A DNA stretch of 64,000 bases from Cinclus cinclus (Eukaryota; Chordata; Aves; Passeriformes; Cinclidae), in NCBI RefSeq assembly GCF_963662255.1, contig NC_085050.1:20694131-20758130 (forward strand), given 5' to 3'. Positions 1 to 11,760 of the stretch are shown piece after piece. Under the pieces are notes generated by a model. That model did not search any database. It was not told where the DNA came from and was given only the letters and a program-made list of their open reading frames with translations. Each line of letters begins with the position of its first letter. Position 1 is the stretch's first letter. The position numbers and the translations under genes are program-made.

Positions 1-1469
1 TCATTCTGTGATTCTAAAAGAACTCATTGATAAAAAAAGGGAATTAAAGCATAAAGCCATTATCTCACTTCAAAATATACCTCTATTGTAATGTGAAGGC
101 AGTGAATGAATACACACCTCTATCCATGACTAGTTTTGGAGGTCATGGTATTTACATGGAGAATAATTCCAAGAAAATTTTCAAATAGGTAGTTGAATTT
201 AATTAATAAACACATGAAAGCCTACTTGAATAAAAGGTCTCCTTTTTATTTATTTTTTTTCCTCCCATAATCTAGGGGGAAAATAGAGAGTGCAAGAGCA
301 TAACTATTGAACTGAGTTTCTAGAGTTCAGAATGAAAATGCATATGAGTAAAATACACATGTTGCTGATAGTAGAATTATCTATAGTAATTTAGGTTAGA
401 GCGCTGTCTTCCTGAGGCAACAGGCTGTTTGTACCAACTCTTGTCAAAAATCGGGATTAATTTGTACATTTTTGATTAGTGACACATATTAGAGTTTCAT
501 TTTATTCTTTGTACTTAAATTGAATTTTGCCTAGGGCATTCATTTAAGATAGAGTTCATTAAAATATGTTACTCCATTTTGGCTTTTGTGTAGACAGAAA
601 AAAAAAAAGAAAAAAAGAAGCTATCCTCAGAAGTGAAAGACTTTGATACATTATTTATTTTGACAACTATACTGCTACAACAACAAGGTAAGAAAAGCTA
701 TTTTAACAGGATATACACAAAATTAATTTTTTCCATTACAACAAAGGTGATATATCTGAAAGTATTATGTCTGTCATATCACAAAACAATTACTATAACA
801 CTTGGGCATATATTTGAAAAAAAATTTGAATTTTACTGGATTGTGTTTCAATATGTAATATTTTTTAAAAGCCAGATATTTTTTTAGTCTGAAAAGATTT
901 GGAGGGTTAGAGTTAATTAAATATTTTTCAAATTGTGAAACTTCTTAAATTTGTTCATAAATGGTATGCAGTGTAAGTAGCCTATTCAAAGGGAAAAAAA
1001 ACAACATTTGAAATGGTTCTGAAAGGCAGAAAATTGATGTTTGTGAAGCAAACTGGCTTTTATTTTGAAATGTATACTCTCCTACAACTTGTATAATTTG
1101 ATTCTTAATGATCTGAACAACCATTGTGAGGTTACGCTCCATTCGCCACAGTGAAATGGGGAATCAAGTACAAACATTTAAAGCCTCAGTGTTAAATTCC
1201 ATTTGAAAAATTAGGAATAGGAATACCTATAGTCTGATATGCATTTTGAGTATTTTTAATTATTAAGGCATTTAATAAGTACTATTTTGTTTAGCTACTT
1301 TGCCTAAAATGTCTAAACTTATAGGCACTATGACAGTCTGGATAGATATCCTGGAGAAAAATACAAAGAATACAGTTCTGGGTGTCATAATTTCAAGTGA
1401 GATATTCTAGAGAGCCCCTGAGGGAAGAAACTCCTCACTAACACACAGGTCTCAGTCAAAGTGTTAAGA
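1..1469. other. AT-rich sequence, no gene seen
   Basis: This stretch has stop codons in all frames at the density expected of AT-rich noncoding DNA. The only open frame of note (633-887) is low-complexity and looks like chance. An A-rich tract lies at about 598-618. No repeat family, RNA gene or convincing regulatory site is recognised. Confidence 0.7.
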
Positions 1470-2173
1470 GTTCTAGAGCTGTTTGAAGCAGTGACCACAA
1501 TATATGTTAGAAAAACATTTGTCAGGGCCACAAAAGGAACCAAGAAAGGAAGAAGGAAATGTAAAGGTCATATCTGGTCATATATGGTCAGGGCTTTCAG
1601 GCCAATGCACTGAGCCTGTGGGCCTTGATCAGTCAGAAGGAGTTGAGGTTAAGGGGTACACTGTTTACAGCTGTATGGGGAGAAATTACAAGCACAACAT
1701 GGTTTTAAGCCAGGGGCAATAGCCAGGGGTTACAGTTTGGGAGCTCAGGTTGCCTCAAAGGAAAAGATGCATTTTTATTGGGGTGGTAGGTTAGCACATG
1801 GTGCAGGGAAGTGCAGAATTTGCATTCTTTGAGGTTTTTAAGACTCAGCTAGCCAAAGTCACAGTGACAAAATCTCATGTTGACAACAATTCTATTAGAG
1901 GCTGGATATTGGATCAAACAACTTCCAGAGATTTCTTCCAAGCAATACTGCTGCAATTCTGTAAAAAAAAATAAAAAAAAATAAAACAAACAAAGCAAGC
2001 TATGGATGGACAGCTTAGTAAATTGAAATGCAGATTTTCATGTAAATGAAAACAAAGAAGACCTCTGTCATTTCACAGACATGACAGTGCAGGTTGTCAA
2101 GGTTGGTCTGGGCTTGCCTTGGTTTCAGCTGGTTTTATGTTGTTTGGATTGGTGGCTGGTGGCCAAGTGATCA
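1470..2173 (+). repeat. Composite repeat, copy A: CR1-like 3' end plus A-rich linker plus 130-bp unit
   Basis: Three parts are visible. First, 1470-1965 reads like the 3' part of a diverged CR1 LINE in plus orientation, including a segment near 1830-1960 that ends in a caattctgt-type terminus. Second comes an A-rich linker (about 1963-1995). Third is a unit of about 130 bp (2040-2173) that is not CR1. The whole arrangement recurs in inverted orientation at 13,353-13,857, where about 180 bp matching 1685-1865 are missing. The 130-bp unit is about 90% identical by eye between copies. A frame at 1504-1722 lies inside and is not a gene. It could be an old segmental inverted duplication, a CR1 that carried 3' flanking DNA, or an unlisted repeat family. 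Confidence 0.7.
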
Positions 2174-5100
2174 GAGATGCTAGCATCTTCAGCATTTTAT
2201 CTATGATCCTCTAAGGTCCTTAGACTATTTCAATTCACAAAAAGGTAAGGCTAAGTAAAGCAAGTAAAAGTAGTATCTATTCTGTATCCGTGCTGGGCAG
2301 TAGGCATTGATTTTTCAGAGTCTCTGTCTTTTTTACTAGCAGTTACAGAATGCACAGTGGAATATAATTATCATTAAAATTATTAACTTCTGTAAAATCC
2401 AACCGGCTTTTCTTTTATTTCTAATGAATTTCACTTTTTCTTGGCAATTTGACACAAATCACTGTGTCCCTTTGGCAGTGATTCTTGCTTACTAGGTTAA
2501 TCATTACAAAGGTAAGAAAAGCATTGTTACAATTACACTTCCTACTCCCTTTCTAACATACAGAGGAACTTGTTTGTTCTTTGTTCACCCATGGGTCAAT
2601 GGCTTTATACAGGAAACACCAAGTCTCACTTCAAATCTATTATCTTACAAAATTGTTCATTTGAATGAACAGACAGTCTCAAAATGAGCTTAGCAGAAGC
2701 AGTTGGTGAAAAGTGACTGTGTAAGCCTGTCCATCTGTCTGGAAACACAAAGCAAACCTTGTAACAGCATTTATATCTGATTTACATCCAGATGGACTTC
2801 TCTTGTACTGCATTAGGTAAGAACTAACAATTTTAAGTATATGCATAAATAAGTCTTCACTAGTGAGTTTAAAACCACTCAGCTTGTGTTGTTTCCTCCA
2901 AGTCTGCCACCTTCATTTCAAAGATAAAAGTATAGAGTACTTCAAGCATGAAATGAGTGAACTGACATCAAGAAATAAAATTTGCCATTCAACTTCTGCT
3001 ATGAATAATAAAGTGATTGAATTTCTTTTGATGTAAGCCACCAAATTGCAAGACTGTAAAGCTTTACACAGTTATAGAGGTACCATTCCTATCTATATCA
3101 AAAGTCAGGATTGTCAGAAAAACTGAGTAAAATTCACTGAACAAGTTTATTGAACAACTTACTCAAATACTATTATGGTGCCCCAAAATGAAAGAACAAG
3201 TAGACATCTATATCAACTTACAGATATAATCAGGACTTTCAATCACTTCTATCTGCTGTTGGAAGATGCTTCTCTCACCAAAATTTTTCTCATAATTTAG
3301 CAATTCCAAAATGCATAGAAGAGGTTCTCTGAGTGATGATTTTCAATGTGAAAAAGCTAAAACCTTGAAAGAGTGTATTGAGATACGTTCAGGTAATACA
3401 TCCTTAGTGACAAAAAGCTTCATACAACACTGCCTTACCAGCACTATTTGAAACACAGGTAATTTTTAAAAAAAAACCTACACAAGCTACTACAAATAAA
3501 TTTATCACAGATAGTTTTATTAACATGATTGAAATTAAATACTTGATATATGTGTACAATACATTTTAAGGAAGTTTTTTTTATTATATGGATTTCCGTC
3601 AGCTAACATTCCATCTCACTAAATTCCAATATTTATTTGTAAACAAACTGGTTGTCAACTGATCTATTAATGATAAGAACAGCTAAATATAGGCTCATGA
3701 AAAACCCAAAACAAAAGACATATTTTTCACAGTATCTTGCAGAAAACATTCTCAATAAATATAAATATTGCAATATTAAGCTGGCTTCTTACTTGTAAAG
3801 AAGTAATAAAAAATTTTTAATATGTCTCTCCAAATTAAAAAAAAATTCTATAAGGATAAAAGACCTCAAGTTGGCAGTGCCTGAAACATTCTGAAAAATA
3901 ACAAATCAAAACTGACATAGTTAATGCAAAGAAAAGAAACCAAAGTGGGGTATGCAATTTCTTTTTTGCTGACTTGTACAGAAGCAAACATCATTCTGTA
4001 ATGATGCATTATGACACAAAATAACAGGGGATGACAAAGAGGAAGAGGGCAAACGCTGGGATTCTTCATGCAGCATTACAAAAAGATTCAAAGACACTCA
4101 ATGATTTTTTTTCTTTCCCTTTTTTTTTCTTTTTTGCTAGGATAAGCAAATCATCTTAACAGCTTAATTGCCAGTGTTAGAGAACATGGAAATTATAAAG
4201 TAATAAGTATTAACACTGTGAGGAATCCTGAATTAAATGAGAGATGAATATATAAATATATTGCAAAAGGAAGCAGATTTATCTGCATAAATATGTTAGA
4301 TTGGTGAGAAAAATATATGAGTAAAAATTTTGAAAACACTTTATCTCCAAAGCAAAAACCAACTTAATTGTAAGAAATTTTTAGAGGACTCTCAATAGAA
4401 ATTTTGCCACAATCAGAAGTATGAATTAGGTGGATATGTTCCTGAAAGCCCATCCTTGTACGCTTTGTAAGGATATTTTACAAAACTGTGGAATGTATTA
4501 TTCTGAAAGAATATTTTCCTAGCAGAATAATTTCCTTCAGTGATTTAGAGGTAATAGTTAAGGACATTTGTTTGCAGACTTTTCAAAGTAGCAGAAAAGG
4601 TTTTGCATCCTTTGCTTACTTGGACGCAGCTCTTGGCTCACATCTACAATTTCAGATGTATCAACTGGTAAAGAGCAGAAGACACAGCGAGTGTGTTGTA
4701 CTATATAGTTATAGGAACTTTCCAGATCAGCTGCTGTGATAGCATGAGAACCCAGTTAGAGCCCTACATGTATAAACTGTATAGAAACTTCCATTTCACA
4801 TGCTGTATGGAGGTGGGTCCAAACTATCCAAGTATCATTTTCTTTGATACTCACTTAGATGGATGAAATTATATCAGAGGAAAGTTTGTATGACAATGAC
4901 ATTAGAAAGATTTTGGCAGTATAAAGGGAGTCTGTTAATACTGTACATATTCTGATGTCCTGTGGGATTCTAGGATTAAATACGAGCCCTACTTAAAGCT
5001 CAAAGGGGTTTGCAGAAAAAATGGAGGGGGAAAAAAAGACATGCCTGTTCAGGAAATTATATTTAGAGGTTGATTCAAATTACTTAACTTCAATTTACAT

Positions 5101-5397
5101 CAGTAGTTAAAAGCATGGCAACAGTACTGTTTAAAAACCATACAGAATTGTTGAAATTATTTTTGTATTTTGAGATTTTTTTTTCTCCAGAAAGAAGGTT
5201 CAACAGAAGTTCTATTAAGTTTATGAATTAAATGTCCTTAAATCCTTGAAAATTGACTCCAAGTTTTAACATTGCAAAGAGTATCATAGCTATCAAGGAT
5301 AAAAATTAGATTTCAAAGTAATTTTTGGTAAATTAAATTTAATATAAAATTACTTTGTGCTACCAAAGTTAATTATGATCATGTTAGATCATATTAT
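2174..5397. other. AT-rich sequence, no gene seen
   Basis: There is no recognisable gene or transposable element. Short T- and A-homopolymer runs occur (for example 4107-4135). Frames at 3866-4069 (minus) and 4488-4739 (plus) show no known motif and are treated as chance. The right end holds the stem-loop listed separately at 5314-5357. Confidence 0.65.
5314..5357. repeat. Perfect 12-bp inverted repeat with 20-nt loop
   Basis: The arms caaagtaatttt (5314-5325) and aaaattactttg (5346-5357) are exact reverse complements around a 20-nt AT-only-rich loop. It could extrude as a hairpin or be the remnant of a small inverted-repeat element. AT-rich arms of this length can also arise by chance in 64 kb. 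Confidence 0.7.
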
Positions 5398-5650
5398 AGG
5401 ATTATAGAATCAAGATAACAGAGAATTTTTGAGATAGATAAGGACCTTGGCAAGTGACCTTCTGTGAGATAGGAAGTTAAGCCTTATAGTTCAGACTCCC
5501 AGCTCAAAGAATGGTCAGCTAGCACAAGCTGGTGAGGAGCAAGTTCAGTTGGGTTTTCAATATCTTCACAGATGGAGATTCCATATCCTCTCATCAATGT
5601 CTGAATTGCAGGTGCTGTACATGCTCTTTCCAGATCCTTGATTTTTCCAT
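5398..5650 (-). mobile_element. CR1 LINE 3' end, minus strand
   Basis: The left end (attatagaatcaagataaca) is the reverse complement of a CR1 3' terminus. The following sequence matches the usual inverted CR1 tail: a block reading 'gttgggttttcaatatctt', then 'cagatggagattcc' with a cytosine-poor 'atatcctctca'. The piece is heavily diverged and 5'-truncated at about 5650, the usual result of incomplete target-primed reverse transcription. It has no coding capacity. Confidence 0.8.
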
Positions 5651-6929
5651 TTTGTTTGAGGTTGTAATAAGAGAACTAGATTGAAGTGAAAACTCTCTAC
5701 AAGTCAAATTTCATTCAAAGTAAAATATCCTTGAGCCTGCACAAATTTCTTTAGGTGGAGATTTCTTACTTATCTGTCATATTTTGATGCGGTAAGAAAA
5801 AATAAACCAAAGCCAAAATTATTTACAGTCCTAGAATTGTGTGCTGATGATGGAAACACTTTATAAAGTGCTGTTGTTTTCCTTAGAAGCTGATATTTAC
5901 GAAATTGCCTAGAAACTGATATTCCTTAGAAACATATTCACAAAATTACGTATCATTCTACTGTGGCACAATTGAAAAAGAAATTAATTAAATTTGTTGT
6001 GTAAATTTAGAAGGAAATAAGTGTGATGAAGATATCTTTGGGTGCCTGTAGGGAATAATCAAAATGAAGAATATATTAGAATAAACACCACACAAACTAT
6101 AAAATATATAATTAGCTATTCTAAAGATACAGTAAAAAAAACCAACCTGCCTAGTCAAATCCTCATCTATTTTAAATGAGATAAACTTTGAAATTTACTG
6201 GTTTGGACCAAATGTTCAGGAATAATTTTACTGCTGGTTTAAAAAAAAAATAAACCAGTCCTACATAGAAATAGTTGTAATTTAATGGTTTGAAATTTAT
6301 TCTAAACTTATTTCAAGAGTCCATTCTTAATGAAAGCAAAAGGTCAGGTTAATAATCTCGAATTTGAAGAATAAATGAGACAATGAATGGGTGCTTGGAG
6401 TTTTCATGCTTCACCAGATACATCTTAGACTTATAAAGGTTACCTTTAGTGTAAATAAACCAAAGTAATTGTGAAATCATTGACAATTTAAGGGAGAAAA
6501 AACACAGTAATTAAAGAACTTTTATGTACCTTTGACATATACATTGATTATCTATTGAAAACACTCCAAAGTACATGGGAGAAGGAGGGAGGAGGCTTGT
6601 TTTCTTCATTTTTTTTTTTCATGAAAGTGGTTTACTTGGAGTCAAGACTTCAGATTCTATATTCAGCAGTACACATCATTCTGTCTCTCCTGCTGGTCAC
6701 ACTAAAATTTTTAGTTAAGTAAAATGCATTTTCAATAGGTTCAGTAATAGCTTTGCACAGAGAGACTTCAGTTTTCATGGAAAAGGAAGCTCATTAAATG
6801 AACGAATAACACCCAAAAATGTATTTAATATTTTATAATGAAAATCCTATAGATAACTCAATTGCGAAAATACAGATGGGGGAAAAGGTCACTAGGTTAC
6901 CAGGAAAAAAAAAAAAAACACTCTTTGAA
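5651..6929. other. AT-rich sequence, no gene seen
   Basis: No gene or repeat is recognised. It contains short A-runs (6132-6140, 6240-6251) and a poly-T run near 6611-6620. Confidence 0.65.
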
Positions 6930-7455
6930 ATATCACATGAAGTGATGAATGGACTATATAAAAAGTTGAGTGAGCAGCAACACCACCAGCAGCAGATACA
7001 GTAAGGTCTGGGGACTGAACACCAGAAAGGGTTGGGCACAGGGTTCCTGGAATTTGGGGAACCTGAGTGGAGAGCCCCCCACAAGTCAGCAGTGCTGGCA
7101 AGCGGGCTGATGTGGTGAGGGCACTGCCAGGGGCCATGAGAGGTTTAAGAGAGATTTAGGTGGCTCCTGGGAGCTCTGTGAACAGGGCAGGCAAACAAGG
7201 TGGGGTGTGGCAGTTCTTCCAGGAGGGGACAGGCATCCTCCCAGCCCCAGAGCGGAGCTCCACTGGTGGTCATCACCAGCCAGCTAGAACACTCCTAGCT
7301 TTGCTTTCACCTGGTCAAAAGCTGCCATCAGAAGGAAAGTGGCAACCCAGAGAGAACTGCCACATAAACATGCAGCTATCGATATCTCCATCTGCTGGGA
7401 ATGCCAAGCTTCGGGGAGTGCCTGAGGGTGTCATTATTATACTACAAAATAATTT
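6930..7455. other. GC-rich unclassified patch with TATA-like box
   Basis: Base composition changes sharply from AT-rich flanks to a GC-rich block of about 500 bp. A strong TATA-like sequence, tatataaaaag, sits at 6955-6965, about 15 nt before a run of CAGCA/CCA triplets (6974-6996). This order, with a TATA box at the left edge of an isolated GC-rich block, is typical of LTR promoters and also of some host promoters. No flanking target duplication or TG...CA ends were identified, and I cannot name a family. Overlapping frames on both strands (for example 7160-7480 plus, 6892-7137 minus) show no known domain and probably reflect GC content only. Confidence 0.45.
6955..6965 (+). promoter_or_regulatory. 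TATA-like box
   Basis: The sequence tatataaaaag is an excellent TATA-box match at the left edge of the GC-rich patch. Function is inferred only. In an AT-rich window such matches are common, and the position beside a GC-rich block is the only supporting context. Confidence 0.3.
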
Positions 7456-8500
7456 TTTTTTGTTCTTTAGGTTGAAGTAAAATGAAATATTACAAGCTAA
7501 ATTGTGAGGGTTAAACAAGCTTTTTAAATATATTTTTTCTTTTTAGTTGAATATTTTGCATTTTTCTGTTTCTCAATCAGAAAAAATCTAGTTCCCCAAA
7601 GTTTCTTTTCAGAAAGTTCATTAGGATAAATTTTGTGTGCATCAGAATTATCAAAAACCTTCATATCTGACTGGTATACATCTGTTTCAGTAAAGGAAGA
7701 TTCACCTCAAATCTTTTTGATCTTGTAGGGATTCTTCCCATGACTTAGAAGGGTAGTGAGTTCAAGTCCTAAATTTTTCACTGGAATCAGCACAAACAAT
7801 GAAAATTTCATCTAGAACTGAAGGCTTTGTGCAAAAAGAAATAATTTTACTTTCTATTAATATTGGAGTATATTTTAATTAGATAACACCAACATAGTAG
7901 AAAAATTATTGCAAACATTTCTTTTTTCATTAACTAAGATATATCACACCTTTAACCATGAATGTTTCTTTTATCCTTGAAGAAATTAGCAGATGTTTCT
8001 CAGTTGTAGCAAGAAAGCTTTTTTATAATTGTTATTCTCTGCCACTATGAGCTCATAAAGCTTACAATAAATCTACTTTTTTTTTCCCCTGCAAGATATT
8101 ATCAAGCCATGGTATCAAATAGCTTAAAAATGATGGAATATTTTCAGGTAATGATAGGATACGCAATCATATTTTACAGTCCAATAAAAAATAACTAGGC
8201 AGCATCTCTTTTATAGATAAAACATTGTATCTTTATTGTAATATCATTATCCCAAAACATCTAAACTCTATTTTACTAACAAATTTTGGGTATAGCCCAG
8301 AACAATAGTGCTGCTTGGATACACGGTACTGAAATTCTCTCTGGTTTTCTGCATCTACTCTCTTCTGATTTAGAATTCTAATGCAAAATATGAAAGCAGT
8401 AGTAACCAACATCATATTTGATTGTTGTGCAAATTCTGGTGTTTAGTTTAACTTTTGCCTCACATACTGGTACTACATATCACTGTCAGTGAAGAACAGG
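7456..8500. other. AT-rich sequence with one copy of a diverged short repeat
   Basis: There is no gene. The segment at about 8360-8480 resembles about 14,735-14,890 in the same orientation, with shared blocks such as 'atgcaaaatatgaaa' and 'tttagtttaacttttgcct' and differences between them. This suggests an old dispersed repeat. The minus-strand frame at 8233-8415 overlaps it and is not supported as a gene. Confidence 0.5.
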
Positions 8501-9795
8501 TTTGAGACTAATGAAATTGAACAACCAGAAGTCTATGAGGCTTGATGGCATGCATGTATCCAAGGGTTCTGATGGAACTGCCTGATGTTGTTGCCAAACA
8601 TCATATTTAAAAAGTCATGGCAGTAAGATAACGTCCCCAAGGACTGGAAAAAGGGTAACATACATCCTATTTTTTAAAAAGGGAGAAAGGAAGATAAAGG
8701 GATCTACTGATCAGTAAGCCTCACATCTGTGAGTGCTAAGGTCATGAAGTAGATCCTCATTGAAAAAATGTTAAAGCATGTCCAAGACAAGGAGGTGATA
8801 TGAGACAGCCAGCATGGCCTTATCACGGGAAAATTGTATTGACCAATCTGGTGCCTTCCATGATGGAGTGACTGCAATGTTTGACAAGAGAAGACCAACC
8901 TAAAACTCTGCAAGGCCTTCAACATGGTCCCAGTTCACATTCTCATCTCCAGGCTGGAGAGACATACATTGGTAAGGTGGACTATTTGGTGGATAAGAAC
9001 TTGACTGGATGGACACAGCCAGTGACTTGTGGTATGTGGCTCTATGTCTAGGTGGAAGCTCATGACCAGTGCTGTCCCGCTGGGCTCTATCTTTGGGTTG
9101 GTGCTCTCTAATATCATTTTCAACAACATAAACAGCGAGATCGAATGTACGTTCAGCAGGTTTGCAGGTGACCCAAAGCTGAATGGTGCACTTTACACAG
9201 TAGAAGGAAAGGATGGCACTGAGAATGATGTGGACAAACTTGAGAAGTGGGCAGATGGGAACTTCATGAAGTTCAAGAAGTCCAAGTGAGATGTGCTGCA
9301 CCTGGTTCAGGGCAATCCCAGATATAAGCACAGGCTGGGGAAAGAACTCATTAGTAGCAGCTCTGTGGAGGAGGATTTAAGGGCTCTCATGGATGAAATG
9401 TCGAACATGAGCCAACAGCATGCCAGAAATCATGCCAGCTTCATCCTGGAATCCATCAAGAGATGAATGGCCAGCAGGTTGAGAGAGGTGGTTCTCCCCC
9501 CTACTTGTGGGATCCTACCTGGAGTATTGCATCCAGATCTAGGTCTTCAGCATGAGAAAGACATGAACCTGAAGTCCAGAGAAAAATTCAGATTGGAACT
9601 GAAGAAGAATTTCTTTACTGTGGGGGAGGTGAGGCACTGACACAGGTTCACCAGAGAAGCTGTGGATACCCTACCCCTGGGTGGGGCTTTGAGGAACCTG
9701 GTCTAGTGGAACTTATCCTTGCCCATGGTGGGACTGTTGGAACTAGATGATGTCTAAGGTACCATCCAACCCAAACCATTCTATGTTTCTACAGG
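8500..9795 (+). mobile_element. CR1 LINE, 5'-truncated, reverse-transcriptase half and 3' end
   Basis: Read across frameshifts, this gives the second half of CR1 ORF2 in order: the finger region (about 8540-8700), the 'HGF/SKAF' region (about 8800-8940), the palm with GxxxTSAVPxGSI-type sequence (9056-9100), and the 'MSQQ' region (about 9411). After about 9560 it jumps to the RLDIRKNFFT-like segment at about 9590 and the noncoding 3' end, finishing in an 'aaccattctatg' terminus at 9773-9785. The jump implies an internal deletion of several hundred bases. Many stops and frameshifts make it long dead. It is 5'-truncated, as most CR1 copies are. CR1 normally encodes an APE endonuclease and reverse transcriptase that copy its own RNA at genomic nicks. 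Confidence 0.93.
9029..9289 (+). pseudogene. CR1 reverse-transcriptase palm fragment with mutated catalytic motif
   Basis: This 86-residue open fragment covers the RT palm. It runs from the segment before TSAVPLGSIFG (residues 13-23) through CTFSRFAGDPK (40-50) to KLEKWA and KFKKSK near the end. CR1 elements carry FADD at the catalytic site. Here the motif is FAGD (9161-9172), with a GGT codon where the first aspartate is expected, so this copy would be inactive even without its frameshifts. The ATG is internal to the old frame and is not a real start. The frame is open only between decay stops. Confidence 0.88.
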
Positions 9796-11714
9796 AGAGT
9801 GAGCTGTAAATGGCCCACCCAAATGGTTGCAATATTTAGGCTCTATGTCACAAAAATACAGGTCTGGAATATTCTCCTTCTGCCTTTATTTCATTTGTTT
9901 GTTTGTTTTGTTTTAAGACAAGTCTCCCTCTTTAAGAATTGAAAGAAGCAAAACTGTCATCTCAGCAGTATTTGCTTCTTTGGTGAAACAGTTCAACATA
10001 TATTCATGAAAAACTGTCTGCTTCTGCACGTGCATAAGATCTTACATATATATTAAAAAAAACATATGTGTATATATGTATCTGTTTGGCTTTTTTATGT
10101 CAACTACAACACAGTGAAAGGGTTTTCATGAAAGAAGAAGGAGAAAAAAAGTCATGACAGTTACATTTAAGGAATTAAGAGCTATAGTGGATTGTACAAG
10201 GATTATATTAAAAGTCACAGACAATCAGTAAAGATATCAGTAGAGATCTCTTGGATATAATACAATGTAAAAGGCTCCCACTGTTTCAGAGAAAACTTTA
10301 CATTTTGTAAAGGTCTTCATTTTCTAGATTTTTCCTATTTTCAGTCATCAAGTTCCTAATTTGCTATCAATTGCTATTCTTAAAATAGATCATGAGAGTT
10401 AGTATTCTGCAGCAAATTTAATTTCATTCTGTTGTTGCATTGAAATCTGATATATGTATGTCAAATGAAAATCTGATAGCTGTAGACTAGTCAGTAGACC
10501 TAGCTCTCCAGAATTTTTTACAGCATTCTATATCAGTTCAAAAAAGTTTAACATGACATTTCAAAGAGCTACATAACATACTACTAACTTAATAATCATC
10601 AAAAGTTTGCTGAAATCCCTCAAAAATAAAAAGACTTCATAATTCAGACATTGTTTTGAATAGCAGTACTGCAATGTCTGCTTGTTTTTATTAGACACTG
10701 GCACAGTAAATGACACTGTTATCAAGACTGATTACGCTCCTTGCAGAGTCTATTCTGCTAAAAATATTTATTGATTAATACAAGAGTTGGGAGAAAATGG
10801 CAGTTAAAAAACAGGAAATAAAAAGCAATGAGTTGATTCAGAGTTTCATGTGTAAAAAGACAGAGGGAAGTATTTGTTCATTTCAGAGATATTTTTTTTC
10901 TTAAAATCTTCCCTAAAATTATTTTCTTAAAGTCTGGGATTTCTAAAAGTAGAAATTTCCTGCAGCAGTGAGTGAAGCATGATATTCTGAATCTCATTTG
11001 CAGTGAGGATATTCCTTAGCTCTATGGACTCAGGGAAGATTCTATTTTAGATTTTATTGTAGCTTCATATTTGCAAAGAAGGTTAAGAAACTCTCAGGCT
11101 CATGAATTGCTGCTCTTCCATATTGGAAGTAATAGCTTCATATATTCTTAAATGGTCTTAAGAATTCTATAAATATGAAAATGGAACATAAATTCATCAA
11201 ATTAAAAATACAGAAAATATTACTTGTACCTAATGTTAGTGCTAAATAATAAGATACTCTGGGAAACAGAGAAACCTGCAGAGCTCTGACATGATGTCAT
11301 TTGATTTGCTCTATTTGCATATTTTTTCCTTCTTTTCATAAGAAAGCTATCACTAAGAATTGTAATTTTGCAAGACCAAATAAAATGTTGTTACCATCAT
11401 TTCTGAATTTATTTTACTTCAGATTATCTTGAATTACTCAGAACCCCAGGACCAACTAAATACAATTATCTACAAAGGGAAAGCTGAGTTTTGATACAGT
11501 TGTAGCCCCATACTACAGAATTTTAGGATACGGATCAGGTCATTCTTACGAAAACAATGATGTTAACTCACTGTTAGTGCATAAGTTCCACAATGTAGTT
11601 CTGTGGATCCGTATTATCCATAAAACCAGTGAAACTAGGATTATAAAGACAGTTTCCAGAATGCTCGTATATGGATAAGATTGTTTTGATTTTATCTTTC
11701 TCTGTTTAGAATAT
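9796..11714. other. AT-rich sequence, no gene seen
   Basis: It contains a short GTTT-type simple repeat at about 9893-9915 and a TA/TG-rich stretch at about 10,045-10,085. No gene, element or RNA is recognised. Confidence 0.65.
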
Positions 11715-11760
11715 TGTTTTCTCTTTTCATACTATGCTGTTTTCTCTTTTCATACTATGC
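11715..11760 (+). repeat. Perfect 23-bp tandem duplication, two copies
   Basis: Bases 11,715-11,737 and 11,738-11,760 are identical, each starting tgttttctctttt and ending actatgc. The second copy ends exactly at the 5' edge of the solo LTR, and its last 5 bases (tatgc) are the LTR's target-site duplication. The perfect identity suggests a recent slip or an event tied to the LTR insertion. Confidence 0.95.
11756..11760 (+). repeat. 5' target-site duplication of the solo LTR (tatgc)
   Basis: These five bases recur directly after the LTR at 12,820-12,824. A 5-bp duplication fits ERVL-type and several other avian retroviral integrases. Confidence 0.88.

Noticed and set aside
2470..2530. Possible 33-bp micro-exon with AAG|GTAAGA donor
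   Set aside because: Weak acceptor and very short. The same donor-like string also appears at 687-696 in low-complexity sequence, so chance is likely.
8900..9331. 143-codon minus-strand frame
   Set aside because: Antisense of the CR1 reverse transcriptase at 8500-9795.
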